64,000 nucleotides of DNA from Nostoc favosum CHAB5714 (GCF_020829495.1 NZ_JAIVFQ010000012.1:1-64000), one strand, 5' to 3'; shown: positions 8,858 through 17,464, counted from the first letter of the stretch. Program-made: numbers and translations. Notes: a model not told the origin generated them from the sequence alone.

Positions 8858-9241
8858 GAATGATAGTTACTGTCTAGTAACTATCATTTTCCCACTAGTG
8901 GTATGACCATGTAACTTATTAACTAAAGTTTAGTACTTGCGTATTCTTCCACATTTTTTATATCTGCTTATCTTGCTTGTATTTCTGTTAAATATGCAAG
9001 GTAGTTAGTAGCGTACCTTAGCTTGTTAAAGCAAGTTTTCCCATTTATTGCTCAAAATATTAAAACAATACTCATTCCAATTTAATCTCCACAACTTTGT
9101 TAAGTTGTTAATCTATATTTGTTAATAAAGTAGCTCATGTGTTAAATAACTCTGTTGTACCATTGAAAAGCTTTGCGATATATATGCTCTTTTAGCTTGA
9201 AAGTCATTAGGCGTTGAACCAGCGATCGCTCTTAATTGTTT
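8858..9241. other. Intergenic region upstream of the restriction enzyme
   Basis: About 380 AT-rich bases with no convincing reading frame. It must contain the promoter of the minus-strand run starting at 8857. A partly self-complementary stretch, AGTTACTGTCTAGTAACT, sits directly upstream of the restriction gene start (about 8866-8883) and may be an operator. A HIP1 octamer lies near 9225. Confidence 0.4.
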
Positions 9242-9616
9242 CTAAAGCACAGGATAAGGTTTTGATAGAGGAGTATCTAAAAACTCGAACCCATTTTGTT
9301 CGAGCCATTCGCGGGAAATTTTATCTGGTCGAGAACTGATAAAAATACAAGCATCATCCAACGACTCAAAGAGTTTTGTGCAGACAGTTGGATGCTTGAA
9401 ATCGCCGACTCCGATTAAATGTCTGTCATAGTCATCCAGAGCAAACTTTATCAGATAAATTCGCACAACATTCTCTGGAAAGCACGTCCAGTTGTGTGAG
9501 TCAGAAACTACAGATATCGCATCTGTAGGCATGGGCAATTCATGATGTATTCTACTGTCAGGAAATTCTGCTTTATATTTAGCTAAGTATTCCTGAATGT
9601 TGAGCCGATTAGACAT
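9242..9616 (-). CDS. Small protein of unknown function within the R-M locus
   Basis: 124 residues, family not recognised. It is soluble, mildly acidic, and contains 'HNWTCFPENVVRIYLIKF' and 'YDRHLIGVGDFKHP', patterns that look like an alpha/beta fold. It lies between the methyltransferase and the restriction enzyme on the same strand. Position suggests a regulator or accessory of the R-M unit, but there is no helix-turn-helix that I can point to, so it is not an obvious C-protein. ATG start with weak upstream signals. Confidence 0.5.
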   Translation of the reverse strand: MSNRLNIQEYLAKYKAEFPDSRIHHELPMPTDAISVVSDSHNWTCFPENVVRIYLIKFALDDYDRHLIGVGDFKHPTVCTKLFESLDDACIFISSRPDKISREWLEQNGFEFLDTPLSKPYPVL

Positions 9617-9662
9617 TTCTTAACCTATTAAGTAGTTACATAAAATTAAATTTATTCGTGAG

Positions 9663-9690
9663 ACAGGGAACAGGGAACGGGGAACAGAGA
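9663..9690. repeat. Short tandem repeat, GGGAACA type
   Basis: Three imperfect copies of a 7-8 base unit (CAGGGAA, CAGGGAACG, GGGAACAG). Such short tandem repeats are a hallmark of heterocystous cyanobacterial genomes. A second repetitive patch rich in CTACGGCAGGCG and CCCTTCGGGC follows at about 9775-9825. Confidence 0.6.
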
Positions 9691-9906
9691 AACAAGATGT
9701 GTAATTAATTTTGTTTAGTTAATTAACAGGAATATAACTTGGTTACTCTTGTATTTTATTGCCTTGAGGGAAGACGATCGCCCTACAGCCCTTCGGGCAT
9801 CCTACGGCAGGCGTTGGCATACCCCTAGACTTAAGCAAGCTAGCAAGAGCATGTCGTACACAAGTCATTGCTCCTGCTAAAATCACAGAAAGCTTGAATT
9901 GCTTGG

Positions 9907-11097
9907 TTAGCGGTCTAGATGACTGCGGATACTCTTCGCAATCAGATGGGCAAGAGTAACAGGTACAGCATTACCAATCTGACGCATCGACTCGCCCCAA
10001 TTACAGGGAAAGTAATAATCATCAGGAAACGTCTGTAACCTCGCAGCTTCACGCACTGTCAAGTAGCGAACTTGTCCATTAGGCAAGGCAAGCATATTCT
10101 CCCCACCGGGGACACCATGCACCCCAGCTTTTAAGGTTTTAGCTGGTTCATCCAAAGGACTGCCAGTATGTCCTGGATAACTTCTAGCTCCTGGAACATA
10201 AACGTGATTTGGAATTTCTATTGCCACATTGGTATTTTCAGGCGATGGTAAATCAGCGATCGCATCCCTGACAGTACACCAGGGGGCAGTCACGCTACCT
10301 AACAAATTTGCGCCAGTACGTTGCAAGCGACTACGAAGTAAGGATGGTATTTCTGGGCGTTCTTTGCTAGCTATGGTGTGGCGTTCCCAATATTCACCAG
10401 TAATCCACTTATGCCAAATAAGCGCTTCTTCAGTATGTGTTGGTTCAGGGAAAGACCAGTTTGCTTTCAAATCAGAGCGAAAACCAACAATAAAAACCCG
10501 CTCCCGCTTTTGTGCTACTCCATAATCCGCCGCATTCAACAGCCTGAAGGTAACGCGATAGCCAAGGTCATCACTCTTCCCACTATTATGATGACGCTCC
10601 AGGCGTGCCAAGTGGTCAACCCAAGGCTCATCCGGCTTGGGCAATAGCTGGGGATGGGTTAGCTGTAAAATAATATACTCAAAATAATTAATAAAATTAC
10701 GACGTAGTAATCCCCGCACATTCTCAATCAGGAACGCTTTCGGGCGTAATGCACGTACTGCACGAAAAAACTGTGGGAACATATCTCGCTTGTCGAGAAA
10801 AGCACCATGCCTGCCACCAATTGAAAAGGGCTGACAAGGTGGCCCACCAGCTAAGAGGTCGATTTCTTCCTCAATCGTAGAATAGTCAAAATCCGTTACA
10901 TCCATCTGGTGAATATGCCAGTCGCTAACAAGGGCAATCCCTCGCTGTTGATTTTCACGGATGGTGTAACAACTGTGCTTATCCTGTTCCACAAGTGCCA
11001 GATGATGAAAGCCCGCCTTGGCACAGCCCATCGCTAAGCCTCCAGCACCTGTACATAACTCTATCGATTTCACTGGTTCCAATTTAAAAATAGTCAC
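9907..11097 (-). CDS. DNA (cytosine-5-)-methyltransferase
   Basis: 396 residues with the ordered motifs of a C5-cytosine methyltransferase: I 'ELCTGAGGLAMG' (SAM binding), IV 'AGGPPCQPFS' with catalytic Cys88, VI 'LIENVRGL', VIII 'VAQKRERVFIVGF', then a target-recognition region of about 100 residues, and IX-X 'TVREAARLQTFPDDY' and 'QIGNAVP'. It methylates a specific DNA sequence to protect it from the cognate enzyme, most likely the Eco29kI-type nuclease downstream. Specificity cannot be read by eye. The promoter region upstream has two nested inverted repeats. The ATG start at 11097 gives a normal family N-terminus. Confidence 0.92.
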   Translation of the reverse strand: MTIFKLEPVKSIELCTGAGGLAMGCAKAGFHHLALVEQDKHSCYTIRENQQRGIALVSDWHIHQMDVTDFDYSTIEEEIDLLAGGPPCQPFSIGGRHGAFLDKRDMFPQFFRAVRALRPKAFLIENVRGLLRRNFINYFEYIILQLTHPQLLPKPDEPWVDHLARLERHHNSGKSDDLGYRVTFRLLNAADYGVAQKRERVFIVGFRSDLKANWSFPEPTHTEEALIWHKWITGEYWERHTIASKERPEIPSLLRSRLQRTGANLLGSVTAPWCTVRDAIADLPSPENTNVAIEIPNHVYVPGARSYPGHTGSPLDEPAKTLKAGVHGVPGGENMLALPNGQVRYLTVREAARLQTFPDDYYFPCNWGESMRQIGNAVPVTLAHLIAKSIRSHLDR

Positions 11098-11128
11098 TGT
11101 AAAACATCTTCATGATATATCTAACACA

Positions 11129-11197
11129 ACACAACATAGTGCTGTAAAGCGTTTGCAGATTGCAAAGATGTTAAGATGCATCTCTACTCTGTTGTGT
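11129..11197. promoter_or_regulatory. Nested inverted repeats upstream of the methyltransferase
   Basis: Outer arms ACACAACA (11129-11136) and TGTTGTGT (11190-11197) enclose an inner hairpin TTTGCA-GAT-TGCAAA (11152-11166). The element lies 30-100 bases upstream of the methyltransferase start, where autoregulation of R-M systems often acts. Confidence 0.4.
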
Positions 11198-11320
11198 GGT
11201 GGTTTCAAAATGTCTTGTACAGATTAAATCTTTGTACTTATACTACTCTTGATTTTGGTTGCTAAGTTTTTAGCCTGCCATATTTGACAGGCTATAGTGA
11301 TGTAAATTATACCCCTTATT

Positions 11321-11626
11321 TTAACTAGCAAGGGGCGTTATTTCTGGTGAGAATAATTTGTGATTTTCGACAGCATATTTATAACTAAACAGTCCATTGT
11401 TTGACAAGAAAAATTTATCTTCACTACCCGATATCTTGAGTACGGTGATAACACATGGGGATTGAATATTGTTATTGCGAATGAATTTCCTTGCAGTTGT
11501 ACAGGTTTTCTCTTGATGGTTCTGTTGATAGCAACTAAAGCTTGTAACCTTTGATAGCAAAACTTTTCCACGTAATCTGCGTCTGAAATGGTATCTACCT
11601 AGTTTTTGTCGAATTCGTTTTGACAT
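11321..11626 (-). CDS. Small basic protein, unknown
   Basis: 101 residues, rich in Lys/Arg at the N-terminus (MSKRIRQKLGRYHFRRRLRG) and without known motifs. The start overlaps the end of the GIY-YIG gene by 32 bases, which suggests translational coupling. An overlapping frame on the same strand (11338-11571) is shorter and lacks this link. It might be a DNA-binding accessory of the GIY-YIG protein; this is a guess from charge and position only. Confidence 0.4.
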   Translation of the reverse strand: MSKRIRQKLGRYHFRRRLRGKVLLSKVTSFSCYQQNHQEKTCTTARKFIRNNNIQSPCVITVLKISGSEDKFFLSNNGLFSYKYAVENHKLFSPEITPLAS

Positions 11627-11927
11627 TTTGTACTCTCCTTAATAATTGTGCGTGGTTTTTATATCGCTTAAGTTGAATTTCAAGCTGACGGGCTTCTTGT
11701 TTACTTGAGGTCTTCCATACGTAGACAATTTTGAATTCGATGCCGCGTTCTATCGCAGCACGAGTAAATGCTGCTCCAGACCCTTGTAGATGCTGCTGAA
11801 ATCTTTTCTTGAGGTTCGCGCATGAACCTAAGTAATAACGAGCTTGATGTTTCTCATTTCCGAGCGGACGAGATAGCTCAATCAGGTAGCAGCAAGGAAT
11901 TGAGGGAATTTCTCCTGACAATTCCAT
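11595..11927 (-). CDS. Stand-alone GIY-YIG nuclease domain protein
   Basis: 110 residues, a single GIY-YIG domain of the small UvrC-N/URI type: 'IPCCYLIELSRPLG' and 'ARYYLGSCANLKKRFQQH' give the two signature strands and the arginine helix, and 'KQEARQLEIQLKRYKN' carries the catalytic Glu helix. Such small proteins are usually nucleases of mobile elements or repair. The partner downstream overlaps by 32 bases. ATG start at 11927. Confidence 0.75.
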   Translation of the reverse strand: MELSGEIPSIPCCYLIELSRPLGNEKHQARYYLGSCANLKKRFQQHLQGSGAAFTRAAIERGIEFKIVYVWKTSSKQEARQLEIQLKRYKNHAQLLRRVQNVKTNSTKTR

Positions 11928-11981
11928 ATATGCTTTTTTGGGATTATTTTTAAGACTGAGGCGTTAGCTGATTGTGGTGGT

Positions 11982-13109
11982 TTATGTCGTTACACAGTTG
12001 AGCTTTTGTTGCTCTTGTACCCAAGTAATTACATTTGATTTACTAACGCTTACAGGCTTATTTTCACCCACGGTAAATACTTGAAACCAGCCAGTTTTTA
12101 ACTCATAGTAGTCAATGATTAAACCTGATTCTCTGGCTGTTTTTAGAGCTGATACTTCCTGGGGTAACAATCTTTCAATTCTTAACTGTTCTTCTGAAGA
12201 AAGCTGCTTCCAAACTTCATCTTTAACAGCCAAATGCCTGTATATAGCACTTCTTATTTGATAGTAACTGGTGGCTGATTTGAGTTTTTCTACAAGCATT
12301 GATACTTCTTCCCCAACTGGCTGCCGTTCTGTAGCGTTACTGGTGCTGGTTTGTTCGTTTTGTTTTAGTGTGGAGTTAACTTCTATAACTTTTTCTCTCT
12401 CTGTTGGGGATATTTCCTCTTGTGGTAACATTCCTGACTCAACCACAACCACTTCAGATTCAGCAGTCTCTTCTTGGGGCTGCTCTTTTTCTTGAGATTT
12501 GATTCTGGCGTGATAGTCTGCGATCGCTTCACGAAGAATTTGCTGGGGGAGTAGCCCATAACCGTCAATTAATTCCTGTGTGAGTACCCCTGTTTGGTGG
12601 TCTTCCTCCCACTGAGGAGGAAACTGACAGTAGCGATCGCCCTTTGGAGTTCTACGCCAGATTGATATCTGTTTTTGTTGTTCCTGTTTTTGGACTTTAA
12701 GAAGGGCTTTCCTCTCTTCAATTAACTCCAGCACCAGTTCACAGGTTAATCCCCCAATTGGGTAATCCTGTAGCTGACTGATAATTGACTTGTATTGAAG
12801 AGAACACAGCCTGAGAAGTATTGTTACTGGAATTGGTGCTAGGTGTTGGGGACAGGTTAAAAATTCTTGGAAGTTTTCGGCTATTTTGAGCGCTCGTTTT
12901 TCCTCACAGCTTCCTTTATCCCAACCGTATGTATCGAGCAGAGTTCGGTATTCTTTTTTGCTATAGGTGGTTCTGTATTCGTAGAGTAGGAAAGCAACGT
13001 GCAAATATTCCAGACTGCTGGTTTCGATATGTGCGGTTGGATTTGGGTTTAGTTGATGCTTTTGGGAGTAAGGGATTGATGCAATAGTTGCTGGCATGAT
13101 AAGATTCAC
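11982..13109 (-). CDS. Plasmid-type protein of unknown function
   Basis: 375 residues, not recognised. The N-terminal 230 residues are mixed helix with Tyr/Glu-rich segments ('YRTTYSKKEYRTLLDTYGW'), then a low-complexity acidic linker of Glu/Gln/Ser/Val (about 225-280), then a compact C-terminal domain of about 95 residues including 'GLIIDYYELKTGWFQVFTV'. The linker suggests two independent domains. It is followed on the same strand by the GIY-YIG gene about 55 bases away and may be co-transcribed with it. Confidence 0.6.
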   Translation of the reverse strand: MNLIMPATIASIPYSQKHQLNPNPTAHIETSSLEYLHVAFLLYEYRTTYSKKEYRTLLDTYGWDKGSCEEKRALKIAENFQEFLTCPQHLAPIPVTILLRLCSLQYKSIISQLQDYPIGGLTCELVLELIEERKALLKVQKQEQQKQISIWRRTPKGDRYCQFPPQWEEDHQTGVLTQELIDGYGLLPQQILREAIADYHARIKSQEKEQPQEETAESEVVVVESGMLPQEEISPTEREKVIEVNSTLKQNEQTSTSNATERQPVGEEVSMLVEKLKSATSYYQIRSAIYRHLAVKDEVWKQLSSEEQLRIERLLPQEVSALKTARESGLIIDYYELKTGWFQVFTVGENKPVSVSKSNVITWVQEQQKLNCVTT

Positions 13110-13169
13110 CTTGCATTAATTTCGTTGGTCTTAAAAGACCACTTACCTATTTAATTCACTGCAAATAAT

Positions 13170-13850
13170 TCAGGCTGCTTGTTTGTCCCAAGCTTTTGAT
13201 GACGATTTGGAGATAGCAGCCAAGGCATAGCCCAAGGTGTGCTTGTGAATTTTGGGCATTTTGTGAAACGACATATCCTGACCCCAATCTTGGACTGACT
13301 TGGTGCCAATATGTAATACTTGCGTGAGGGTTTTGACACAAGTTGTGCGAAAGTTAGCGTGGGAGACAGTTTGCAGTATTTGCTGTTCAGTTAATTCTTC
13401 GAGGAGTATTTTTTCTAGAAAGGCTTGAGCATCTACTTCCGGTGCGTTGTATTCTCCTCTCAAGATGCTCTTTAGCTGGTTCGGTACAATTTCGGCAGCC
13501 TGAATGTAAGCAAGTGAAACTTTGGAGTAATTGGGTATTCCGTCAAAGTTGAGATCGCTTCCCCACTTGCGAACTGTTGGTCTTTGTACACCTAAGACTG
13601 CACATAGTACAGTGATACATTTTTTGCGGTATTGCGAGTCGGTTTCTTCTTCCAGCAGTTCTCCAGGACTAAGTTCAGCTATCCCAAAGCAGTAACGTAA
13701 GAATTGTCTGGGTTCTAAACCTTCTTTGGGTAAGTTTTTGAAGATTTCGCAGTATTTCATATTAAACTCGTGCAGAAATTTTGATTGAAATAGGTGTTTT
13801 TCTGCCATCTCAACTTTTTTGTGCTTTTGGTTGAAGAATACCAAATCCAC
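13170..13850 (-). CDS. Plasmid-type helical protein of unknown function
   Basis: 226 residues with two similar halves. Residues about 45-110 and 135-205 both run 'leep...E.D.QYRKKCITVLCAVLGVQRPTVRKWG' or 'LTEQQILQTVSHANFRTTCVKTLTQVL', followed by 'K.VQDWG', and each half ends 'GIPNYSK' or 'KMPKIHK'. The repeated 'V.(K/D)WG' after a helix pair resembles a duplicated helix-turn-helix-like unit. It is divergent from the ribbon-helix-helix gene across the 44-bp palindrome at 13882-13925, so either product could be the palindrome's binder. The start chosen is the ATG/TTG at 13850; a start at the in-frame Met near residue 15 is also possible. Confidence 0.55.
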   Translation of the reverse strand: MDLVFFNQKHKKVEMAEKHLFQSKFLHEFNMKYCEIFKNLPKEGLEPRQFLRYCFGIAELSPGELLEEETDSQYRKKCITVLCAVLGVQRPTVRKWGSDLNFDGIPNYSKVSLAYIQAAEIVPNQLKSILRGEYNAPEVDAQAFLEKILLEELTEQQILQTVSHANFRTTCVKTLTQVLHIGTKSVQDWGQDMSFHKMPKIHKHTLGYALAAISKSSSKAWDKQAA

Positions 13851-13881
13851 TAATTATGTATGTGGTTTATTTACATTTTTT

Positions 13882-13925
13882 AACTTAATAGCAGTGTAAA
13901 AAATTTTTTACACTGCTATTAAGTT
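13882..13925. repeat. 44-bp perfect palindrome without loop
   Basis: The left half 13882-13903 begins AACTTAATAGCAGTGT and ends in six A; the right half 13904-13925 is its exact reverse complement. It lies in the 143-base gap between divergent genes. It could be a cruciform-forming operator for the ribbon-helix-helix protein, a bidirectional terminator-like hairpin, or part of a partition/replication site. Confidence 0.85.
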
Positions 13926-13993
13926 ACGTTTATTAACCTTTTTGCATACAAGGGCTTCAAATATGCTTTGTGGTTCCGATAGACTGAAGTAAC

Positions 13994-14983
13994 ATGAGTA
14001 AACAACAGCCCGAACAAAACCCGAAGCTACCTCCGAAGCGTGGTCGTCCTGTAGACGCAGAAAAAGACCGCGTGACAGTTCATATTAGTGTTGATATGCG
14101 GGGTCAAATTGAGAAGCTAATACCTGACATGGGTAAAAGTTTATCAATGGTAGTTAGGAACTTGGTGAATTTGGGTTTAGAGCTTGTTGGTTTATCTCAA
14201 AAGGGACTTACTGCTCCTCGGTCAGGTAATTTGGAGGAGTGGCTTGCAAGTTATACGTCTTTGGGAACTGAGCTGCTTATTGCCTGTGAAACTCTAAATT
14301 TGTCAGCTCCAAAACCAGGACAAATAGCTATTTGGCTTTTAGACAAAATGGCTTTTGGGTCTAATGATCCTCAAATTATTAATGATGAAGAAGATACTAG
14401 TACAACGCTTTTAGAAAGAATTCGTTTAGGAAAGAAACTGCAAACTTTTAGCTTTGAACAAGGGATAGAATTACCTCAAAATGAGGAATTTGCTACTTGG
14501 TTGGGGCAATTATATGCTAATGCTGTTATTGGACAAGAATTTGTAGCTGCTTGTCGGACGCTGGATTTGCAGCTACCAGAGACAGGAGAACTACAAGAGT
14601 GGTTGCAGGATTTGGTGGTGCGATCGCGCAGCCTCTCCGCATCCGCAGTAGAATCGCAATTATCAAACGAGTTAGTCGAAGAATGCGAACGACTGGGGAT
14701 AGACCCGCCAAAAGCTGGTGAAGTTGCAGCGTGGCTACAAAATACCCGCCCTGCGGTATTTGAGCAGCCGATGCACGAACATAGATTACCTTTTACGGAT
14801 GATGGTTTACCTTTAGGGGGGTCGCAACCTTTTTTGGAGCATTTACTAACACTAAATGCACCGCCAACTGAAGATGAGGAGTATGACATTGCTCATAGGT
14901 TTGGTGTAGACCCAGCACATCTTAAGGAGCTGATATCCCGCATGAGGTTTGACAGGAACGGACAGACAAATAATTGTCATTAA
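13994..14983 (+). CDS. Ribbon-helix-helix protein with tandem helical repeats
   Basis: 329 residues. Residues about 15-65 fit a ribbon-helix-helix DNA-binding domain ('DRVTVHISVDMRGQIEKLI', then 'SLSMVVRNLVNLGLELV'), the fold of plasmid copy-number and partition regulators. The rest consists of at least four degenerate repeats of about 45 residues of the form 'E.L.ACE.L.L..P..GE...WL'. Examples are 'LNLSAPKPGQIAIWL', 'LDLQLPETGELQEWL' and 'LGIDPPKAGEVAAWL'. The repeats suggest a protein-binding scaffold attached to a DNA-binding head. It opens a five-gene plus-strand cassette. Product of the divergent region with the 44-bp palindrome, it may bind that site. Confidence 0.65.
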   Translation: MSKQQPEQNPKLPPKRGRPVDAEKDRVTVHISVDMRGQIEKLIPDMGKSLSMVVRNLVNLGLELVGLSQKGLTAPRSGNLEEWLASYTSLGTELLIACETLNLSAPKPGQIAIWLLDKMAFGSNDPQIINDEEDTSTTLLERIRLGKKLQTFSFEQGIELPQNEEFATWLGQLYANAVIGQEFVAACRTLDLQLPETGELQEWLQDLVVRSRSLSASAVESQLSNELVEECERLGIDPPKAGEVAAWLQNTRPAVFEQPMHEHRLPFTDDGLPLGGSQPFLEHLLTLNAPPTEDEEYDIAHRFGVDPAHLKELISRMRFDRNGQTNNCH

Positions 14984-15003
14984 TAAGCTTGGGGCATAAA
15001 TGC

Positions 15004-15798
15004 ATGGATGCCATTGAAGATTCTTCTGCGTTATGGACTTTACTATGCAAGCCTGGATGGGAAATTAAACCCAACCCAGTAAAGCATCTACTCAAAATTA
15101 AAGCTCCTAACTACCAGGAAGCATTAATGCTTTATACCAATTATCGAAAATTTCTAGCAATGTGGACGGCATCCCTCAACTGTACCTGTACTTTGATTGG
15201 AATTCAGGGGATGCGTGGAGCTGCATTCAAAATTCTTGCAGCAACGCCAGCATCGCAGCAGAAGTTATACGAAGACTTGATTTTTGCAAGCTTACGAAAG
15301 TCGGTTAGTTGTGACTTTGAAAGACTAGTTGCTTGGGAATTTGAGAATAATATCAGCAAGTATTCAGGATTTTACATTGCCGAAACTTGTTTGCATCCTG
15401 ATCTGAGACCAATTGTTGATGAAATATTCTCAAACCCAGACAAGAAACTCGCTCTAACACGAATGTCTGACAATTTGCAATTGATCGTGTCCGCATCAGC
15501 AGCGCGGGCGATGAGTTCTGACTCACAAGATGTTGTGCGTCGCCGAACGACTGATTTTTGGCACGCTAGAGACTACGAATGTTTTTTGCGGATGTTCAAG
15601 CAAGATGGGGGAACGGGGTTTGAAATTACTTACCAAGCAACAACCAATCTCCCAAAAATTAATCCTTTGGCACCGTGGGCGCAGTTTACTACAAGCTATC
15701 GGTTTTTTGAAATTGATGTTGGCGGGCGCACAGAAGTGTACCGTTTGGGCGAAGGTAAAGATATCACTCCAATCAGTCGTCCCAAGGTTGTTTCATAA
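15004..15798 (+). CDS. Unknown protein of the ribbon-helix-helix cassette
   Basis: 264 residues from ATG 15004; GGGG lies about 10 nt upstream. A TTG ten codons earlier would overlap the previous gene and has no better signal. Family not recognised. The protein looks like an alpha/beta fold with 'FLAMWTASLNCTCTLIGIQGMRG' and 'ARAMSSDSQDVVRRRTTDFWHARDYECFLRMF'. The latter, rich in Arg/Asp, could be part of a nucleotide- or nucleic-acid-binding surface. It is tightly placed between the ribbon-helix-helix gene and a Rossmann-like gene, so a shared function is likely. Confidence 0.55.
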   Translation: MDAIEDSSALWTLLCKPGWEIKPNPVKHLLKIKAPNYQEALMLYTNYRKFLAMWTASLNCTCTLIGIQGMRGAAFKILAATPASQQKLYEDLIFASLRKSVSCDFERLVAWEFENNISKYSGFYIAETCLHPDLRPIVDEIFSNPDKKLALTRMSDNLQLIVSASAARAMSSDSQDVVRRRTTDFWHARDYECFLRMFKQDGGTGFEITYQATTNLPKINPLAPWAQFTTSYRFFEIDVGGRTEVYRLGEGKDITPISRPKVVS

Positions 15799-15812
15799 TA
15801 TAGCGAGGTTTT

Positions 15813-16664
15813 ATGGCAGTAAGATTCCTAGAAAACAAGGGCAGTGGCAATATTCTAGAGATTAGTCGAGCTAGACTTTTAGAGCTTACCCCGAATGTTT
15901 ATCCCCTCACCTGGGAAGCGATTCTTTCAGGTAAGGGTGATAATGTAGCTATCTTGGGTGCAGGTTTTGCCGAACGTGAAGTTTTTTTTGGTTTTGAGGG
16001 AGTTGACTTAACGCGCTACCAACTTCCGACAATCGATTGTTATGACATTGCTACTAATCCACCAGAAAAGTTTTTAACTTTACGCAGCCAATACCCAAAT
16101 CTACAGTTAAATTATTTTTGCGATCGCAATCTAGCAGAACTAGAACTGACAAAACTTTACGCTCCTAATAGCCTACGGCTAGTCTCAGTTCATGGAGTGT
16201 TAGATTACTTACAACCACATATAGTTACAAGAACATTACTTGATATTGTGAAAGTACAGCCAGAGGCAATATCGATACGGCTATTTTTAATGGGCAACCC
16301 GTGGTCGCGGAATTTTGCGAGTATAGAGCAACTGACGATGGAATTAAATTCAATTGAAATTACTACAAGTGGCTTAGTTGAGCCGATTGATTTTGAGATA
16401 TTTTGTCGTACAGGCATTATGCAATTAAATATTTTAGATAATGATAAAATTGAACATAATTTGTTACCAAGTTACGGTGCATCTCATATAATGCCTGATA
16501 AATTAGTTGGTTATCTAATTAGTCAAGGATATCAGCTTGTTGTAACTGACGTTTACTCACTTTCTAGTCAAGATTTACAAAGTGATGAATTGCAGAATCA
16601 CAATAGCAATAAAGATGTACCTTTAGATAATCCACATGGAATGTTGTTATTTTTTAAACGATAA
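15813..16664 (+). CDS. Rossmann-like protein, possibly SAM-dependent methyltransferase-like
   Basis: 283 residues. 'AILGAGFAEREVFFGFEGVDL' looks like a motif I strand-loop, 'PTIDCYDIATNPPE' like the acidic strand 2, and 'LRLVSVHGVLDYLQPH' like a motif IV strand. Together they resemble a class I methyltransferase, although the glycine loop is not fully typical. There is a GAGG ribosome site about 5 nt before ATG 15813, and only 14 bases separate it from the gene before. Substrate unknown; it may be a catalytically dead relative. Confidence 0.5.
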   Translation: MAVRFLENKGSGNILEISRARLLELTPNVYPLTWEAILSGKGDNVAILGAGFAEREVFFGFEGVDLTRYQLPTIDCYDIATNPPEKFLTLRSQYPNLQLNYFCDRNLAELELTKLYAPNSLRLVSVHGVLDYLQPHIVTRTLLDIVKVQPEAISIRLFLMGNPWSRNFASIEQLTMELNSIEITTSGLVEPIDFEIFCRTGIMQLNILDNDKIEHNLLPSYGASHIMPDKLVGYLISQGYQLVVTDVYSLSSQDLQSDELQNHNSNKDVPLDNPHGMLLFFKR

Positions 16665-16766
16665 AACACTTATTTGAATCGAGCTAATCAATGAATGTGA
16701 GCCTGTCTAAAAACACAGTTCATGAAATAATGTTGGTAATTAATATTGGCAACTGAGGTCAAATAA

Positions 16767-17102
16767 TTGATTCTGCTGATACGCGAGCGTGCGACAAAAG
16801 AGCAACTTGACGAAATGCTCAAAGCCTGGGGAGTGTTTATAAAATTAGCAGTCGATATAGAGAGAGAAATTCTTGCTGGAGGCAGTCAACTTCATTATGA
16901 GTGTGAAGAAGTTTTGTTGAAAGATGGTAGCAGGCAAAAAGACATTTGGGGTGCTGATTGGTTTCCCTACACTCAAGAAGTAGGTTTTGAATCGATTATC
17001 AACATCCGTCCCAGCCAAAATAATCGTACAATGGAAATTCAATCCGCTGAAATTAGAGAACGAGTAGCTCTAATTACCCGGCGATTGCTAGGAGGACTAT
17101 AA
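16767..17102 (+). CDS. DUF5674 family protein
   Basis: 111 residues matching DUF5674 as I remember it: 'RERATKEQLDEML' at the start, 'IKLAVDIEREILAGG', then 'GSRQKDIWGADWFPYTQEVGFESIINIRPSQNN' and an ending 'AEIRERVALITRRLL'. The family is small, conserved in cyanobacteria and of unknown function. The start is a TTG with GAGG about 9 nt upstream. It ends with TAATG, sharing one base with the next gene, so the two are translated together, as expected for a two-component pair such as toxin-antitoxin. Confidence 0.7.
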   Translation: MILLIRERATKEQLDEMLKAWGVFIKLAVDIEREILAGGSQLHYECEEVLLKDGSRQKDIWGADWFPYTQEVGFESIINIRPSQNNRTMEIQSAEIRERVALITRRLLGGL

Positions 17103-17464
17103 TGCCTGATTGGAGAGCAATTGAAGCGAGTTTTTTACGCCAACCTCAAGCAAACCGCTTAGGAGAATTGGCAGCTAGTTTGGCACGTATCAAATCTCGA
17201 TGCCAAAATCCAGCTAACCAAAGCTTAGTTGCTGCTTTTATTGAGGAAAGTCTATTTTTTGTTGGGTTGATTATTCCAGATACAGATACCGAGAAGGCAG
17301 GGGAATTAAACCAACTACAAAGCCAGTTAAGGGAATGGCAGCAAGACTGGTCAAATATTTGGGCAAGCCCAACAGAACGTGCAAATATCGCTGCTATAGC
17401 CAGTACTTGGTCAGAGCAAGTGTTAGGTATGTCAGGTTTGTTATCTGAATCAATTACTGCTTAA
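17102..17464 (+). CDS. Partner of the DUF5674 gene, unknown
   Basis: 120 residues, not recognised. It is helical and Ala/Leu/Gln-rich ('ANRLGELAASLARIKSR', 'AGELNQLQSQLREWQQDW'), suggestive of a coiled or helical-bundle protein. It overlaps the DUF5674 gene by one base. Order and coupling resemble small paired systems, but nothing shows toxicity. It ends the plus-strand cassette that begins at 13994. Confidence 0.55.
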   Translation: MPDWRAIEASFLRQPQANRLGELAASLARIKSRCQNPANQSLVAAFIEESLFFVGLIIPDTDTEKAGELNQLQSQLREWQQDWSNIWASPTERANIAAIASTWSEQVLGMSGLLSESITA

